A DNA stretch of 64,000 bases from Camellia lanceoleosa. Lineage: Eukaryota > Streptophyta > Magnoliopsida > Ericales > Theaceae. Shown here one piece after another: positions 34,220 through 46,480 of this stretch; position 1 is the stretch's first letter; the number at the start of each line of letters is the position of its first letter. Below the pieces are notes generated by a model. That model had not been told where the DNA came from. It saw only the letters and a list, made by a program, of their open reading frames with translations, and made no database searches. The DNA lies in NCBI GenBank assembly GCA_025200525.1, contig CM045767.1, positions 123,802,346-123,866,345 on the forward strand, written 5' to 3'. Both the position numbers and the translations under genes were made by a program.

Positions 34220-34790
34220 TAGCTCGACAGTCGGAGGAAGGACACTAGTCAGGGCCGAGCTCGAGCTGGGTGTCCGATTTGCTTGTGTGAAGTGGAGGAT
34301 GGTTACCGGCTTGAAGGCTGTTTACATCAGTTTTGCCGACTGTTCTTAATAGAGCAGTGTGAGTCCGCCATCAAAAGCCCAGATAGTTTTCCTATGCACT
34401 GTATGCATGAGGGTTGTGGAGCTATAATTTTGCTTACTGACTTGCGATCTCTATTGTCGAGTGAGAAGTTAGATGAACTTTTCAGGGCCTCTCTGGGCTC
34501 ATTTGTGGCATCAAGTGGAGGTAATTTCAAGTTTTGCCTATCACCCGATTGCCCTTCAGTTTATCAAGTAGCAGAGCCCTGTACGTTTGGAAAGTCATTC
34601 GTCTGTGGGACATGTTATGTGGAGACATGTGCACGGTGTCACTTGGAGTATCATCCATTCCTGTCGTGCGAGAAGTACATGGAATTCAAGGAAGATCCGA
34701 ATTCGTCGCTGAAGGAGTGGTGCAAGGGAAAAGAACATGTGAAGAACTGCCCTGTCTGTGGGTATACAAGTGAAAAGATGGAGTTGGCAG
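34220..34790 (+). pseudogene. Captured RING1-IBR fragment of a DEAH11/12-type RBR helicase gene
   Basis: The frame reads GCPICLCEVEDGYRLEGC, LHQFCRLFLIEQC and CMHEGCGAIILLTDL (RING1), FKFCLSPDCPSVYQV, FVCGTCYVETCARC and HLEYHPFLSCEKY (IBR), then EWCKGKEHVKNCPVCGYT, the first cysteine pair of RING2. This is the C-terminal RBR module of the plant DEAH11/DEAH12 family (RNA helicase fused to an RBR ubiquitin ligase), the closest match I know. Homology stops after SEK, before the RING2 catalytic cysteine, so the ligase would be inactive. The upstream helicase is absent, and stops occur just before about 34220. The frame is uninterrupted for over 170 codons, so capture looks fairly recent. It sits directly before the LTR of the Tat-like element, on the LTR's strand. 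Confidence 0.85.
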
Positions 34791-34832
34791 GTGTGTACGT
34801 AAATTAGATAGGGGATGCTCGGCCCCATCAGG

Positions 34833-36667
34833 TGTCAGAATTGGCTTGACTTAGCAATAGTCCAACCGAACAAAAAAAGATGGCCAATGAAGAAAAATGC
34901 TTCTATAAGGAAAGTCAATAACCGACCAAGGAAGAAAAGCAGTGTTAATCTTGGCCGAACAAAGCAAAGGAATAAAGCTTGGACGACCAAGCATAGAGGC
35001 TGCCAACAATTTCTTACAAGTGGGACCGAACAAACAGAGCCAATGTTTCTCAAGTAGGGACAGAATAAGCCTATTAAATAATGTTGAATTGTTCGGCCTC
35101 CAATGTCTTGCTCGGTTAACCAACGTGCAAACCAACCAAGCAAAAACATGCATACTGTGATTAAAGCATGAAAGGCAGCACATGGTCCACCAAACTTTTC
35201 CATGGCAAGCTTAAAAGTTTGATTTAGTGGAGCACCAAGTTTGTAGGCCCCCACGCCAATTTCACCAAGAGTAACACAATGTCAACTCCCCAGCAAATCA
35301 CATTGGTATCCTATAACCATGCATGGCATCAAGGTAGGGCCCACCAAACATTGCCCATCTACATTATCAAAGCAAGTTAGAAGTTGGCTACGTAAGGCAT
35401 GCTTGAACTATTGTGAAGCAGATTGTAGTGCTCGGTTCAGTTGTCCAACTTTGGAAATATATATATCCACAAAAAAAAAAAAAATTGTATACATATATTT
35501 TTTAAAAAATAAAATAATATATATATATAAAATAAATTTTGTGTATATATATTTAAAAAAAATTTGGGTATATATATATTTTTTTCAAGTCAAGCGACGA
35601 CGCTCAGCCGACTGAAAGAGCACCGAGCTGGACAATTACGAGGCTAGTGAAGATACACATTTAGTTTGGGGGCATAACCGAGTTACGAAATATTGGGCAA
35701 ACACAAACATTGGGCCGAACAATAATTTTTAATCCAACTCATGGAGCTCAAATTAAGTTGTGATCAACCAAACTTCGAAGTTTGTGACAGAATTGGCTTC
35801 CGCTTCGCCAAACGAAAGCGCAAGCTAGGGAGCAAATGAAGTGGGTAAAAATTAATCAAGTCTTGGTACTAGGCCCAATGTAATACTCACTTCAAGGTGG
35901 AGCTAGGTCGGACCTCAGCCCTATGGCCAACACTTGCTCCGAAGCAAGACAATCTTAGGAGTTTGGCCCAATGTACGAGCATCACTCCAAAGTGGGCCGA
36001 GCAACATAGTGGACATTCTGGATGGACAGAACCACTCCGAAGTGGGTTGAGCAACATGTTAGACCTCCTAGTTGGACAACCGTTCTAGAGTAGACCAACT
36101 TAGAGAAGGCCAATTCACTGAAGATCTTTCTTGGGCTCACAAGAGACAAACAACTCCGCTCCTCTCCCTCTGTATGAAGAACGTGGAGACATAGAGGTGC
36201 AGAGGGACAAGGTATATATATGACAGACCTGCATCTGAATGGCAGGCGGAGTGGTTGTCCTCCTCCAATGAGAGATGTCCGCTAATGAAACAAACAAAAC
36301 AGACCTGCACCCGAGTGTCAGGCGGAGTGGTCTTCATCCTCCCATAGGAGACGACCACGAATAAGGCACATTGAACAGATGGCGGAGAGAGAAGGACTTG
36401 AACGACAAACAATCTTCTCCTATAAAAAGTGAACACTATTCACTCTCAAGGGATCCGAAAATCCACACACTTAACACATATACACTCTCTGCATTCTCTC
36501 TTCTTCCTCTCCCTGAGTTACTGACTTTACCATCGGAGGGATTTCCGACCAACCCCGGTCGGGCAGCCTGACCGTTTGTTATTCCGTGCAGATCTTCAAT
36601 TCCTAGCGCACGCTGTTCTTCCATGAAGTTCAACCCTTCTTCATAGTGCGGAAATCACCCCCACACA
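34833..36667 (+). mobile_element. 3' LTR of the Tat-like element
   Basis: It starts TGTCAGAATTGG after a purine-rich GATAGGGGATG stretch and ends CCCCCACACA directly before the ACGCT duplication. It has TATAAAAAG at 36421-36429. Downstream, CTGACTTTACCATCGGAGGG and CCCCGGTCGGG resemble the R-U5 region of Tat LTRs. The left border is less sure: TGTGTACG at 34793 is an alternative. The interior includes AT-rich runs at 35465-35590 and dispersed GGCCGAAC/GGCCGAGC words. Confidence 0.7.
36421..36429 (+). promoter_or_regulatory. TATA box of the Tat-like LTR
   Basis: TATAAAAAG lies in a CT-flanked context about 240 bp from the LTR end, with a CAC-rich likely start region about 30 bp on. Confidence 0.6.
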
Positions 36668-36960
36668 ACGCTTTTAACCAAAATCCGTTTTTAAGTAAAC
36701 GCGTGGTTCGTAACCACGCTTTTAAAACTTATATAAAAACTCCCCCAGCCCCATCATTTGCAACCACGCTTTTCACACTTAGGTTTTTTCGACTTCAGGC
36801 TCTCTCTCACTCTCTGCTCTAGCTCTCGATCTCTCTCTGCTCTGGCTCTCTCTCTGCTATCACTCCCTCTGCTCTCAGTCTCTCTCTCTCTGCTCTCTCT
36901 CCGTCCGTGGGTTGGTCCCTCTCGCTGGTATGACGTCTGTCTCTCTCTGTATCATTTGAA
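36668..36960. mobile_element. Continuation of the interrupted MULE arm
   Basis: It resumes ACGCTTTTAACCAAAAT exactly as at 50243, has two further AACCACGCTTTT sites and ends in a CT-rich microsatellite (36795-36900), the counterpart of the CT run at 50306-50335. Confidence 0.75.
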
Positions 36961-39039
36961 TTTTATGTGTTTATCGTGTTTGTGAAAATGTGAATGTGGG
37001 TACAATATGGGTAGAATAGGATTCATGAATGTGAAAATGTTGTGAATTGATGGAAATGTTGGTAGAATAGGGTTTGTGACTGTGAAAATGTTATAAATTG
37101 AAATTGATATCAATGTGGGTAGAATAGGTTTTGTGAATTGAAATTATGGTTTTAAATTTGTAAATGTTGTGATTTTGAATTGTGAAAATTTTTTAGGGTT
37201 TTCAATTGAATATGAAATTATGAATTAGGGTTAGATTATAATTTCAGTCTTGTATCCAATGAAATTTGCATAAATGGATAATTGGTGACTAGAGAACTAA
37301 TTCTAAAGGCTTCGTGCTTAATTGAAATCTCGCCGGATTGGTTTGGTAAGATTTAAATTCTCGAGTTTGAGTCACTTAAGGGGTCACTTGATGTTTTTTA
37401 ATCGTTAATTTTAAAGTTTTAGGATTAGTTGAAATGCACGTAAATTGACTTGAACACCCGACTAAAATAAATAAATAAATGATTAAATAAAAACTTAATT
37501 GAAAAGCAAAATTGCCCTTGTCCATGGAATTCATGCATTACCATTCTCTATTTACAATTCAATAGCTGTCAATTACTTGTTAGTTTGCCAATAATTGTTA
37601 AAGATTATTGGTAGGATGGTTATGTATTGTCTGTTGAACCACCACACCACCTCTAGGTTTTGGTGCCGTATTTTGAGTTTGAAACCACTTCTAAGCTATT
37701 TTAGATTTTGAAATCCCAACTCCTCCAATTGGCTTGGCAACCCATGTTAACAATTTTCTTTTATTTTCTCATTGGGAGCTACATTTTTTATTTTCTTTAG
37801 AAGACACGTCACCTTCAATGAAGTTGCTAATTAGTTTATGAAGGTCTTTTATAATGGACTTGCTTAACAGAAGTTAAAAATATTGATATCTTAATTTCTC
37901 ATTAATTAATTATTAAACTTATTTGAGATTTTTTTTACTCATAAATTATAAACAGAGTTTGTATCAAATATTTTAATACATACTCTCAAAATAAATTTTT
38001 AAAAAAAAATTATAAGCAACTCATATGAATTACACTAAACAAAGGCATGATAGTGTGTTATGTTAGAAACTACTCTGCTGACCATAATATGATGAGCAAA
38101 ATACACAAGTTAGTATTTTTTCCCTTTATTTTTTGGTACTGAAAATGACATCATATACATACACTTTTTTATAGCACCACTAGTTCATGGGGTAGTTTAT
38201 TTACTCTCTAATCTTTAGGAGAAAAAAAGACAATAAGAACTTGTTCCGAGTAAGAATACGATGGACCTAATTGTGGCTCATCATCATGACGATTTTATTC
38301 GGTGATGGGTTTTGAATTGTGAAATTAAAAATTCGAGTTATGGTTTCAGAAATTAAGGTTTTGAATTATGAATTCTGTTTATATTTTTTGCATTGTGAAT
38401 TGTGAATTCTGTCTATATTTTTTGAAATTAAGGTTTTAAATTTTAAATTGTGAATCCTGTCTATATTTTTTGAATTGAAAATTTTATTTTTTGCTTGTTA
38501 ATCCTGTCTATAAGGTTAAATCTTCTTATTCTTTCGCTTATCTCTTAAGCTACATCATTAGGTCACTACAACTAGTACAAACAATTTTTTTGGATTGTTT
38601 TAGGAAATATGTTAAAAACTAATTTTTTGTATTTTTTTTAAAAACTCTTTTTGGAAAAACGTGTAAAAAAAGTAGAGAAATGATGTGACTAAAAAAAAAA
38701 TTAGAAGTCAAAAAATGACTTTTAACCTCTTTGCCAAAAGCGGCCTTTGAAGTCATCCTAAAAAATGCTATTACCAAAACATTTTATATAAATATAAAAA
38801 TTTTGTTTAAAAATTATGTTCGAAAAAATTAAAATTTTTGATTTATAAAATGACTCATGCTTGATAGTTTTTACCCACTTGAACTATCCAATTGACTTAA
38901 TCCCTATGCGTCTGGATTATGTTTATTCAATTAAGTTTTATATTTTTAAGATAGTCAGATGTCTGAATCAGTTTACGTATTTCTCGACTAATCTTAGAAT
39001 CCACACTAAACGTCCCTTTCACGTAGATCGGACAAATCT
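36961..39039. other. Gene-free AT-rich spacer with short tandem repeats
   Basis: Three diverged copies of a GGGTAGAATAGG...GTGAAAATGTT unit occur at about 36985-37150 and a TTTTGAATTGTGAATTCTGTCTATA-type unit at about 38310-38500. No gene recognised. Confidence 0.5.
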
Positions 39040-39044
39040 CAAAT

Positions 39045-41103
39045 TGTAACGCCCTCAAAATAATACATATAAACCCGACATTCACGACATTCACGACATT
39101 CATAGGCATAAGGGGATAAAGCATATTTCTATTTATCAGAGTATTCATTACAAAAGTATTACATCTTGACAACAAAAGTAAATGCTCGATGGGCTTACAA
39201 CTTTCCAAGCCAACACATGGTTGCAAAAAAAAAGAGTACTAACTCAAAACACATTAAGCCCTTGGCTTGAATTTACATGTAATACCAAAAAGATAACAAC
39301 AAAAGATCTTTCAGCCTCTAAGCCTCCCAAATTACGTCCTTGGAGGTGGCATATCACCTGAACTTGAAAATGATGTCCCATATAAGTTGAGCCAAAGCCC
39401 AGCAGAAATACACTGAACTAAATATAAGCAATAACTAAAACATTAGCATTTGATAAATGTTTAACTCATATAAACAGACGTATGTCTCTTTCATAACCAA
39501 TCCACATTCACAAATATATATATATAGATCAATCATTTTTTCATTTTATTATCCAAACCAATTCATAGATATGATTCCCTATTTATCCAGACAGTTTATA
39601 ACAAGGCTGCAACTCACGTTAACAATACTTCAATCATAATCACTTAATATGAGACTACAACTCATATCAATAATACTTCAACACTTCAATTCATCTACAT
39701 TATGCAAACGTAATCAAGATTTCGGGACTTTCACCCTAGACACTCCGGCCAATTTAATTATCAATGGAGTCCATCCCCTATCTCCACTCAAACCTTGGAG
39801 TACATCCCTTATTTCCTCCCAAACAACATATCTATGCAATGTATTCAAACACTTATCATATACAATGATCAAGCAAAGCACATATTCAATGTGTTATTCC
39901 ATCCGTCATATTCAATGACATACTCAATTGATTAGTTTTAATTCACCTAATCATCATGCAGTGTCTACAACAATCAAGACTATCCTCCACCGATAGCCCA
40001 AAACAATTATTTCTAAACAGGTAATAAATTCGTCAAACAGATAAATTATCAACAATTTCATAGGTGAGTGATTAACTAATCCAACTACACCAATCAATCT
40101 CATAACTTCCCAATTTCTTGGTTTTCAACTCAATTTCACATTCTCATACTTTCTCAAATTAATTGTACAAATTAATTAATCACATTAAATTAGGGCTATT
40201 CCCTCTTGTTCCCAACTTTGGCCCTAAGGCTCAATTTTATCAATCAAATACCATAACTTCATTTTAAGGACCACTCATACACTTGGAACCCCAAAAATAG
40301 AAAACCCCTCTTTCATAATTTAAATTTCAAAACCCTAACTTCACCCAAAAACCCCAAAACAACACCATCTATATAAAATATATAACATCTATGTTAAAAC
40401 TCATAGAAAGGAGTACGTTATCCCTACCTCAAAATTCGGAGCTCAAAGGAGAAAAATGACAAAACTCAAGATGCTCCGATCACCAACTTTTTCAGATCAA
40501 AACGAAGGCCACGCCAAGCTCCACACTTTTTACAAAGGGACTAGGGTGGAAGATCACTAGAGCTAGATGATTTCGTAGAGGGAAGATGTATTATAGAGAG
40601 ACGAGCTCTCAAATGAGGGTTTTGAAAAGCTAGAGAGAGAGAGTGGGTCAAAAAAGTGGTTCAAAAAGCTACATCTCAGACTGATATACATCACAGTCCG
40701 CTCGAGCGTGGAACGCCCCGCTCGAACGTCAAATACAGACTCCCGCTCGAGCGTCGAATGCACACTTTCAGAAATTCTGCAGGCAAAGGTCCCTGCTCGA
40801 TCGTGAAAGTGGACGCTCGAGCATCCGATGACCTGCAGGAAAAGTACTGAAGGTGGAATAATCTCGCTCGAGCATCAAACTTCCCGCTCGAGCGTCAAAA
40901 GCCCAGCTCGAGCGTAAAGGCCAAAATCTAGGCATAAACTATTTGTTTCTAAATACAACCAACCTGTTTCAAACCTGCCCAACACAACCTAAAACTCAAA
41001 TACAAAGAGTAAATGATGGAAATGCGATACAAACAACAACAATCATCCACAAAACCGAGTCCGGGTTATAATAAACAATGAAGGGAAAACCGGGATCGCT
41101 ATA
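39045..41103 (-). repeat. 3' LTR of the chromovirus-like element
   Basis: Shown on +, it begins TGTAACGCCCTC and ends GCTATA. It aligns with 46481-48587 along its whole length, with scattered substitutions and an indel of about 48 bp (extra in the other copy near 47190-47270). It carries eight CTCGAGCG-like sites at 40698-40918. Confidence 0.93.
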
Positions 41104-41118
41104 ACCTCCCCCCTTAAA
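41104..41118 (-). promoter_or_regulatory. Polypurine tract
   Basis: On - the sequence TTTAAGGGGGGAGGT directly precedes the 3' LTR, the expected plus-strand primer. Confidence 0.85.
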
Positions 41119-41459
41119 GAATTTTGTCCCCGAAATTAGATAAAGAAGTTTCAAAAACATGATTTCTCAATTCTCAACAATATTACAATTCAATATTCAA
41201 CACCCTGACCCATTACCGGTCATCCCATCTCCTTATCAAGAGGCAATTTACAATATGATACAACATGCATTATCAACATGCATTTCCTTGAATTTCAACA
41301 AGTTCCAATGCCATATTCCACCATTCCATAACATATTCAATGTTAATGATACATTTGCACTTCTACACCACATTCAACATATACAATGTTTTTAGATTTC
41401 ATAAGCAAAGCAAAATTTCCAATACATGGTTAAACATTAACAAACAAGTCCGAATATTT

Positions 41460-44400
41460 CTCTCGGACCCCCAATTCATGTTCCCAAGTGGCTTCCTCCA
41501 CTCCGTGATGTTTCCACAAAACTTTTACCAAGGGAATCGTCTTGCCTCACAAGACTTGGTCCCGTCTATCCAAGACCCGCACCGGTCTCTCCTTATACGA
41601 GGCATCCTCATCTACCTCTAAGTCGGTCTAATCCAATACATGTGACGGATCCGGTTCGTACTTCCGAAGCATACTAACATGAAACACGTCATGCACTCCG
41701 GACAACTGTGGCGCTAAAGCTAAACGGTATGTGACCTCCCCAATCCGCTCAAGGATCTCAAAGGGACCAATAAACCGAGGGGACAACTTCCTACTCTTCC
41801 CAAACCTCATCAAACCCCGCCTAGGTGATATCTTCAGAAAGATGTGATCACCCACCTTAAATGCCAAAGGCCTCCTCCTATGGTCGGCATGGCTCTTTTG
41901 GCGACTCTAAGCTGTAACAAGCCTCCTACGGATAAGTTCAACTTTCTTTGTCGTTTCACGCACCAACTCTGGGCCCAACAAAGGTGCATCACCCACCTCG
42001 GCCCAACACACTGGAGACCTACACGGTCGGCCATACAAGGCCTCAAATGGTGCCGTGCCAATACTCGATTGGAAACTATTGTTGTAGGCAAACTCCACTA
42101 AGGGCAAGCGCCTCTCCCACGAACCACTAAAGTCAAGGACACAGCCTCGAAGCATATCCTCAAGGATCTGAATTGTATGCTTGGACTGCCCGTCCGTCTG
42201 AGGATGGTAAGCCGTGCTAAAGGTCAAATTAGTGCCCAAGGCACTCTGCAAACTCTGCCACAACTTAACGGTAAAGCATGGATCTCTATCTGAGACAATC
42301 GACACTGGGACTCCGTGCAACCTCACTATGTCCCGAATATACAAGTCGGCAAGATAATCTACCGAATCTTTCACGTACATAGGAACAAAGTGTGCCGACT
42401 TAGTCAACCGATCTACGACCACCCAAATAGCATCACTACCCCGTTGCGTCCTCGGAAGACCTACAACGAAGTCCATCGTGACATGCTCCCACTTCCACTC
42501 TACAATAGGTAAGGGTTGCAACAAACCCGTTGGCCTCTGATGTTCGGCCTTCACTTGTTGACAAGTAAGGCACTTAGATACAAAAACTGCCACATCCTTC
42601 TTCACCAAAACTGGCAGCTCAGATCACGATACATCATAGTGCCTCCCGGATGCACCGCAAGGCATAAATGGTGAAACTCTCGGAGTACTTCCCCTGGACA
42701 AGACTCCGGTACAAACAAGCGGTCTCGATATCTTACACTCAGGTCGGGATACACAATCAAACCTTTCTCAACCCTCCCACTGGATATCTTCTCCCGGAGG
42801 GATTCTACCTCAAGGTTACTCCTATGTGCCTCTAACACTCGACTCACAAGTGTAGGTTGCGCAACTACAGAAAATAGGGCCGCAGACTCAATAGATTCAC
42901 CCATAAACAAATCAAACTCGCCAAGCGCACCCAACATCTCCCATTCCCGGATGGCTATACAAGCTACATCGCTAATGGATTTCCTACTAAGGGCGTCAGC
43001 TACAACATTGGCCTTCCCCAGATGGTAATGTAACTCGAAGTCATAATCCTCAATGAACTCCATCCACCTCCTCTACCTCAGATTCAAGTCTTTCTGTGTA
43101 AACAGATACTTCAAACTCTTATGATCCGAAAACACCTCGAATCTCTCACCATACAGGTAGTGCCTCCAAATCTTCAAGGGAAAAATTACAGCTGCTAACT
43201 CTAGGTCATGTGTAGAGTAATTTCTCTCATGTGTTTTCAACTGCCGTGAGCCATAGGCTACTACTTTCCCCTCTTACATTAACACACAACCCAAACCCTC
43301 TCGTGAGGCATCACAATATACAACATAACCCAAACCCCTCTCCAGAATAGTTAAAACTGAAGTGATGGTAAGTCTAACCTTAAATTCTTGGAACGACTTT
43401 TCACAAGTCTCACTCCACACAAACTTGACCCCTTTTCGTGTCAATCTAGTCAACGGTGAAACTAGCCTGGAGAAATCTTTCACAAACCGACGATAATACC
43501 CGGCCAATCCCAGAAAACTACGAATCTCAAAAATACTCTTAGGCTGTGCCCAATCTTGCACTGTCTCTATCTTGGACGTATCAAAAGACACCCCTTCCCT
43601 GGAGACCACATGGCCTAAGAATTTAACCTCTCTTAGTGAGAACTCACACTTCCCACACTTAGCATACAGCTTATGGGCTCTAAGCAACTCAAACATCACT
43701 CTCAAGTGTTCCTCGTGGTCCTCCTCAGAAGGTGAATAAATCCAAAATGTCGTCCACGAAAACGACTACGAAACGATCTAAGAATTCCCAGAAGATCCGG
43801 TTCATCAAGTCCATAAACACTGCCGGTGCATTGGTGAGCCCAAAAGGCATCACCAGAAACTCATAATGGCCATACCGCGTACGGAATGCCGTCTTCGGGA
43901 TATCCTCCTCCCTGACCTCAACTGATGGTAACCCGATCTCAAGTCTATCTTAGAGAAACAACGAGATCCCTTCAACTGGTCAAACAGATCATCTATACGA
44001 GGCATAGGATACTTGTTCTTAACTGTAGCCTGATTCAATTTTTGGTAATCAATACAAAGTCTCAGAGCTCCATCTTTCTTTTTAGCAAAGAGGGCCGGTG
44101 CTCCCCACAGTGAAGTGCTAGGGCGAATAAGGCCCTTATCTAGCGACTCTTAGAGTTGAATCTTCAAGTCACTCAACTCGGCTGGGGCAAAACGATACGG
44201 TGCCATGGAAATCGGCGCCGTGCCAGGCACTAAATCAATAGAGAACTCGATCTCTCAATGAGGTGGTAAACTAACAAGATCCTCAGGAAAGCCATCCGAA
44301 TACTCACAAACCACTCTGGGTAACTCAATCTGGATCTCATCACACTCACTACTCATACAGCTAGCGAGAAGACAACTAAGCTCACTCTGCCCTCGCAGAT

Positions 44401-44870
44401 CATACACCGGTGGTAAGACTCTACCAACCTGATCCCCCAAGAAATTAAAACAATCCCCGCTCAAGGTACATACAGTAACCCTCTGGCGGTAACAGTCTAT
44501 AACAGCCCGGTATGACGATAACCAGTCCATACCCAAAATCACATCGAAACCCGACATAACCATTACTACAAAAGAAAATGGAAGCCGGCGATCGGCGACC
44601 TCAATATCACACCCTCTACATCCTTACTTCAAAATCAATTCACCCCCAACAGGTGATGCAACACAAATAGGAGATGCTAACTGCGCCAACTCCAACCCCA
44701 AAACAGATGCAAATGCAGCAGATATAAAGGAATGGGATGCACCCGTATCAATCAACACATTAGCAATCGAGTTGCAAAACAAAAAGGTACCTCTCACAAC
44801 AGATGGAACCGGTATAAGATCCTGCATGGTAACAGCATACACACACCCTGAGGGCCTCTGATCTACCTGC
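41460..44870 (-). pseudogene. pol: pol of the chromovirus-like element (protease, RT, RNase H, integrase, chromodomain remnant)
   Basis: Read on -. Protease: VLIDTGASHSFISAAFA near 44755. [21 protein letters not shown], then [17 protein letters not shown] near 44000, and the catalytic VFVDDIL near 43760. RNase [20 protein letters not shown] near 43110 and ANVVADALSRK near 43010. Integrase: zinc site HH...CLTCQQVKAEHQ near 42550, then TMDFVVGLPRT, IVSDRDPCF and YHPQTDGQ. After a stop at 41907 the GPFEILERIGEVTYRLAL segment and a short VKVLWKHHGVEEATWE chromodomain-like end follow. At least ten in-frame stops and a frameshift after SGYHQLR (near 43900) exclude a working polyprotein. Confidence 0.92.
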
Positions 44871-44889
44871 TCACCTCTCGGAGCAAAAG

Positions 44890-46078
44890 ACTGCTGCCCA
44901 AACTTAGCCGAAGAGGCTCCTTGATTGGCCCTCGAGGCCTGAACTAACTAAGCTGGCTGAAAACTCTGCCTTGACCCAGATGCACCAGATGTGCCACTCA
45001 ACTGCAGGCAGAACCTCTTTAGGTGCCCTACCTGACCACACTGGTAACAAGAGAGCGGCTGGCCTCTGCCCTGACTCTGGCTCTGAGGACGAGTCGAAGA
45101 TAAAGCTGCTCTCTGCCCTCCTCTCCTCTACGGGCAAGATGGAGACTTGTGGCCTACCTGACCATATTTGTAACAAGTAAATTCTCCCTGACAGCCTCTC
45201 CCAAAACCTGAACTCAGCACTGGAAAAGTAGATCTCGCAAACGCACCCTGGGACTACTGAGGGTTAGAACCCCTCTGCCTCCTATCATCCCCCTGGCCAT
45301 CCTGACTCCTCTTGGAGCCCCTCATCCTATCCTCCTCCTCATGCATAATAATCTCAAGATGAGCCGCAACATCCACAAGGCACCCATACCCCCGAGTCAT
45401 GGACCCTACAACCCTAAGCTTGAGCCCGGTCCTCAATTTCTTTTCGAACTCAAGACAACGGCATTCCTCAGACGCCACTGACTCAGGTGCAAACCTCAAT
45501 AAACTGGTAAATGTGGCCTCAAACTCGGCCATTGGTTTATTCAGCTACTTGAGCTGACAGAACTGACCTCTCAACTTCTCCCTAATAGAGGGAGGCAAAA
45601 ACTTCTCTTGGAAGGCATCAACGAAAGCCTCCCAAGTCCCTCCAATACAACCTTGAACAAACTTCCACTACTGACCCGCATCTCCCTTCAGTTGGAAGGA
45701 CGCCAAGGTTACTCTCAAAGCTCCATCTTTGAAGCCTAGCATGTCAAACGTCTTCATCATCTGCTCAAGCCATTCATCAGCCTTAAGTGGCTCTTTAGGA
45801 TCCCCTAGAAACTCATCCGGATTAGACCGGAAAAACTCCCTCTTCAGAAAAGAAGGCCCTGCCTCCGCAACATGGGCCTGGACTTGATTCTCAGTTCTGA
45901 GAATGTCCATGGATTCCCTCAATGCTCTTGCCATCTCGCGGGCTAAGGCGCCCATGGCCTGCTGACCTACTGGCTCGGCTAGATTGGCCTGACCAACCCC
46001 CTCCTGCTGCGCCAGAATCTCATCCGGTATAGGCATCTCCTGCCTCCTAAGCTTACCACCACGTCCTCGTCCTGACAT
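44890..46078 (-). pseudogene. gag: gag of the chromovirus-like element
   Basis: ATG at 46078 (MSGRGRGGKLRRQEMPIPDE). The capsid-like region follows (PDEFLGDPKEPLKADEWL, then MAEFEATFTSLLRFAPESV near 45530). Two zinc knuckles: CYQCGQVGHLKRFC near 45030 is intact, and a copy near 45170 reads CYKYGQVGHKSPSC with the second Cys changed to Tyr. Stops at 45668, near 45545 and 45254 break the frame. Confidence 0.88.
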
Positions 46079-46465
46079 CTTAGTAAAGGTAACGAGAACA
46101 TTAGCATATTCACAAATGTGCCGAAGCTATTTCACTCGCGTCCTAATACATGGACAATTGTAATTCACTCCACGTAAGCATATAATCACATAAACACTTA
46201 CGAATTTCATTTCCGAATAATGACAGTCCCGAGGCGTTGCTAGAGTTCCGATTAGAAACGGCAGTGATCAAGTGCCTTTCCAACAGGACTCCCAGAAACC
46301 CAAGGATCCAATCAACATCCTAGAAACTAAATCACATATCCAAATAGTCACGTAAACATGTTATCATATAAGCACATAACATCATACATAAGTCTCTAAC
46401 AAGCGAGACAAATCCACTGTGGTACTAACCACTTCCCACGTACCCAAAGTATTCAAACCCGGTAC

Positions 46466-46478
46466 GCTTTGATACCAA
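46466..46478 (-). other. Primer binding site, initiator tRNA-Met type
   Basis: On -, TTGGTATCAAAGC starts two bases after the 5' LTR end. TGGTATCAGAGC is the usual PBS for tRNA-iMet; one base differs. Confidence 0.88.
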
Positions 46479-46480
46479 GT

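Larger units (their letters stand above)
32425..36667 (+). mobile_element. Tat-like retroelement insertion with only one LTR, carrying captured gene sequence
   Basis: The insertion interrupts the MULE arm: ATGCT at 32420-32424 and ACGCT at 36668-36672 form a 5-bp duplication with one C-to-T change, and the uninterrupted homologue at about 50241 has ACGCT once. The left end reads AAGTCTGGCGACAGAGAG, with TCTGGCGAC resembling the primer binding sites of Tat-type elements. The right part is an LTR on + (34833-36667). Between them lie an antisense gene (32425-33530) and an RBR fragment (34220-34790). There is no gag-pol and no 5' LTR. Confidence 0.7.

Noticed and set aside
34835..35254. Minus-strand ORF of 139 codons with hydrophobic stretches
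   Set aside because: It lies inside the Tat-like LTR, overlaps other frames of equal length and matches no family I know.
41844..42512. Plus-strand ORFs over the integrase region
   Set aside because: Shadows of the minus-strand pol reading, which has clear integrase motifs.
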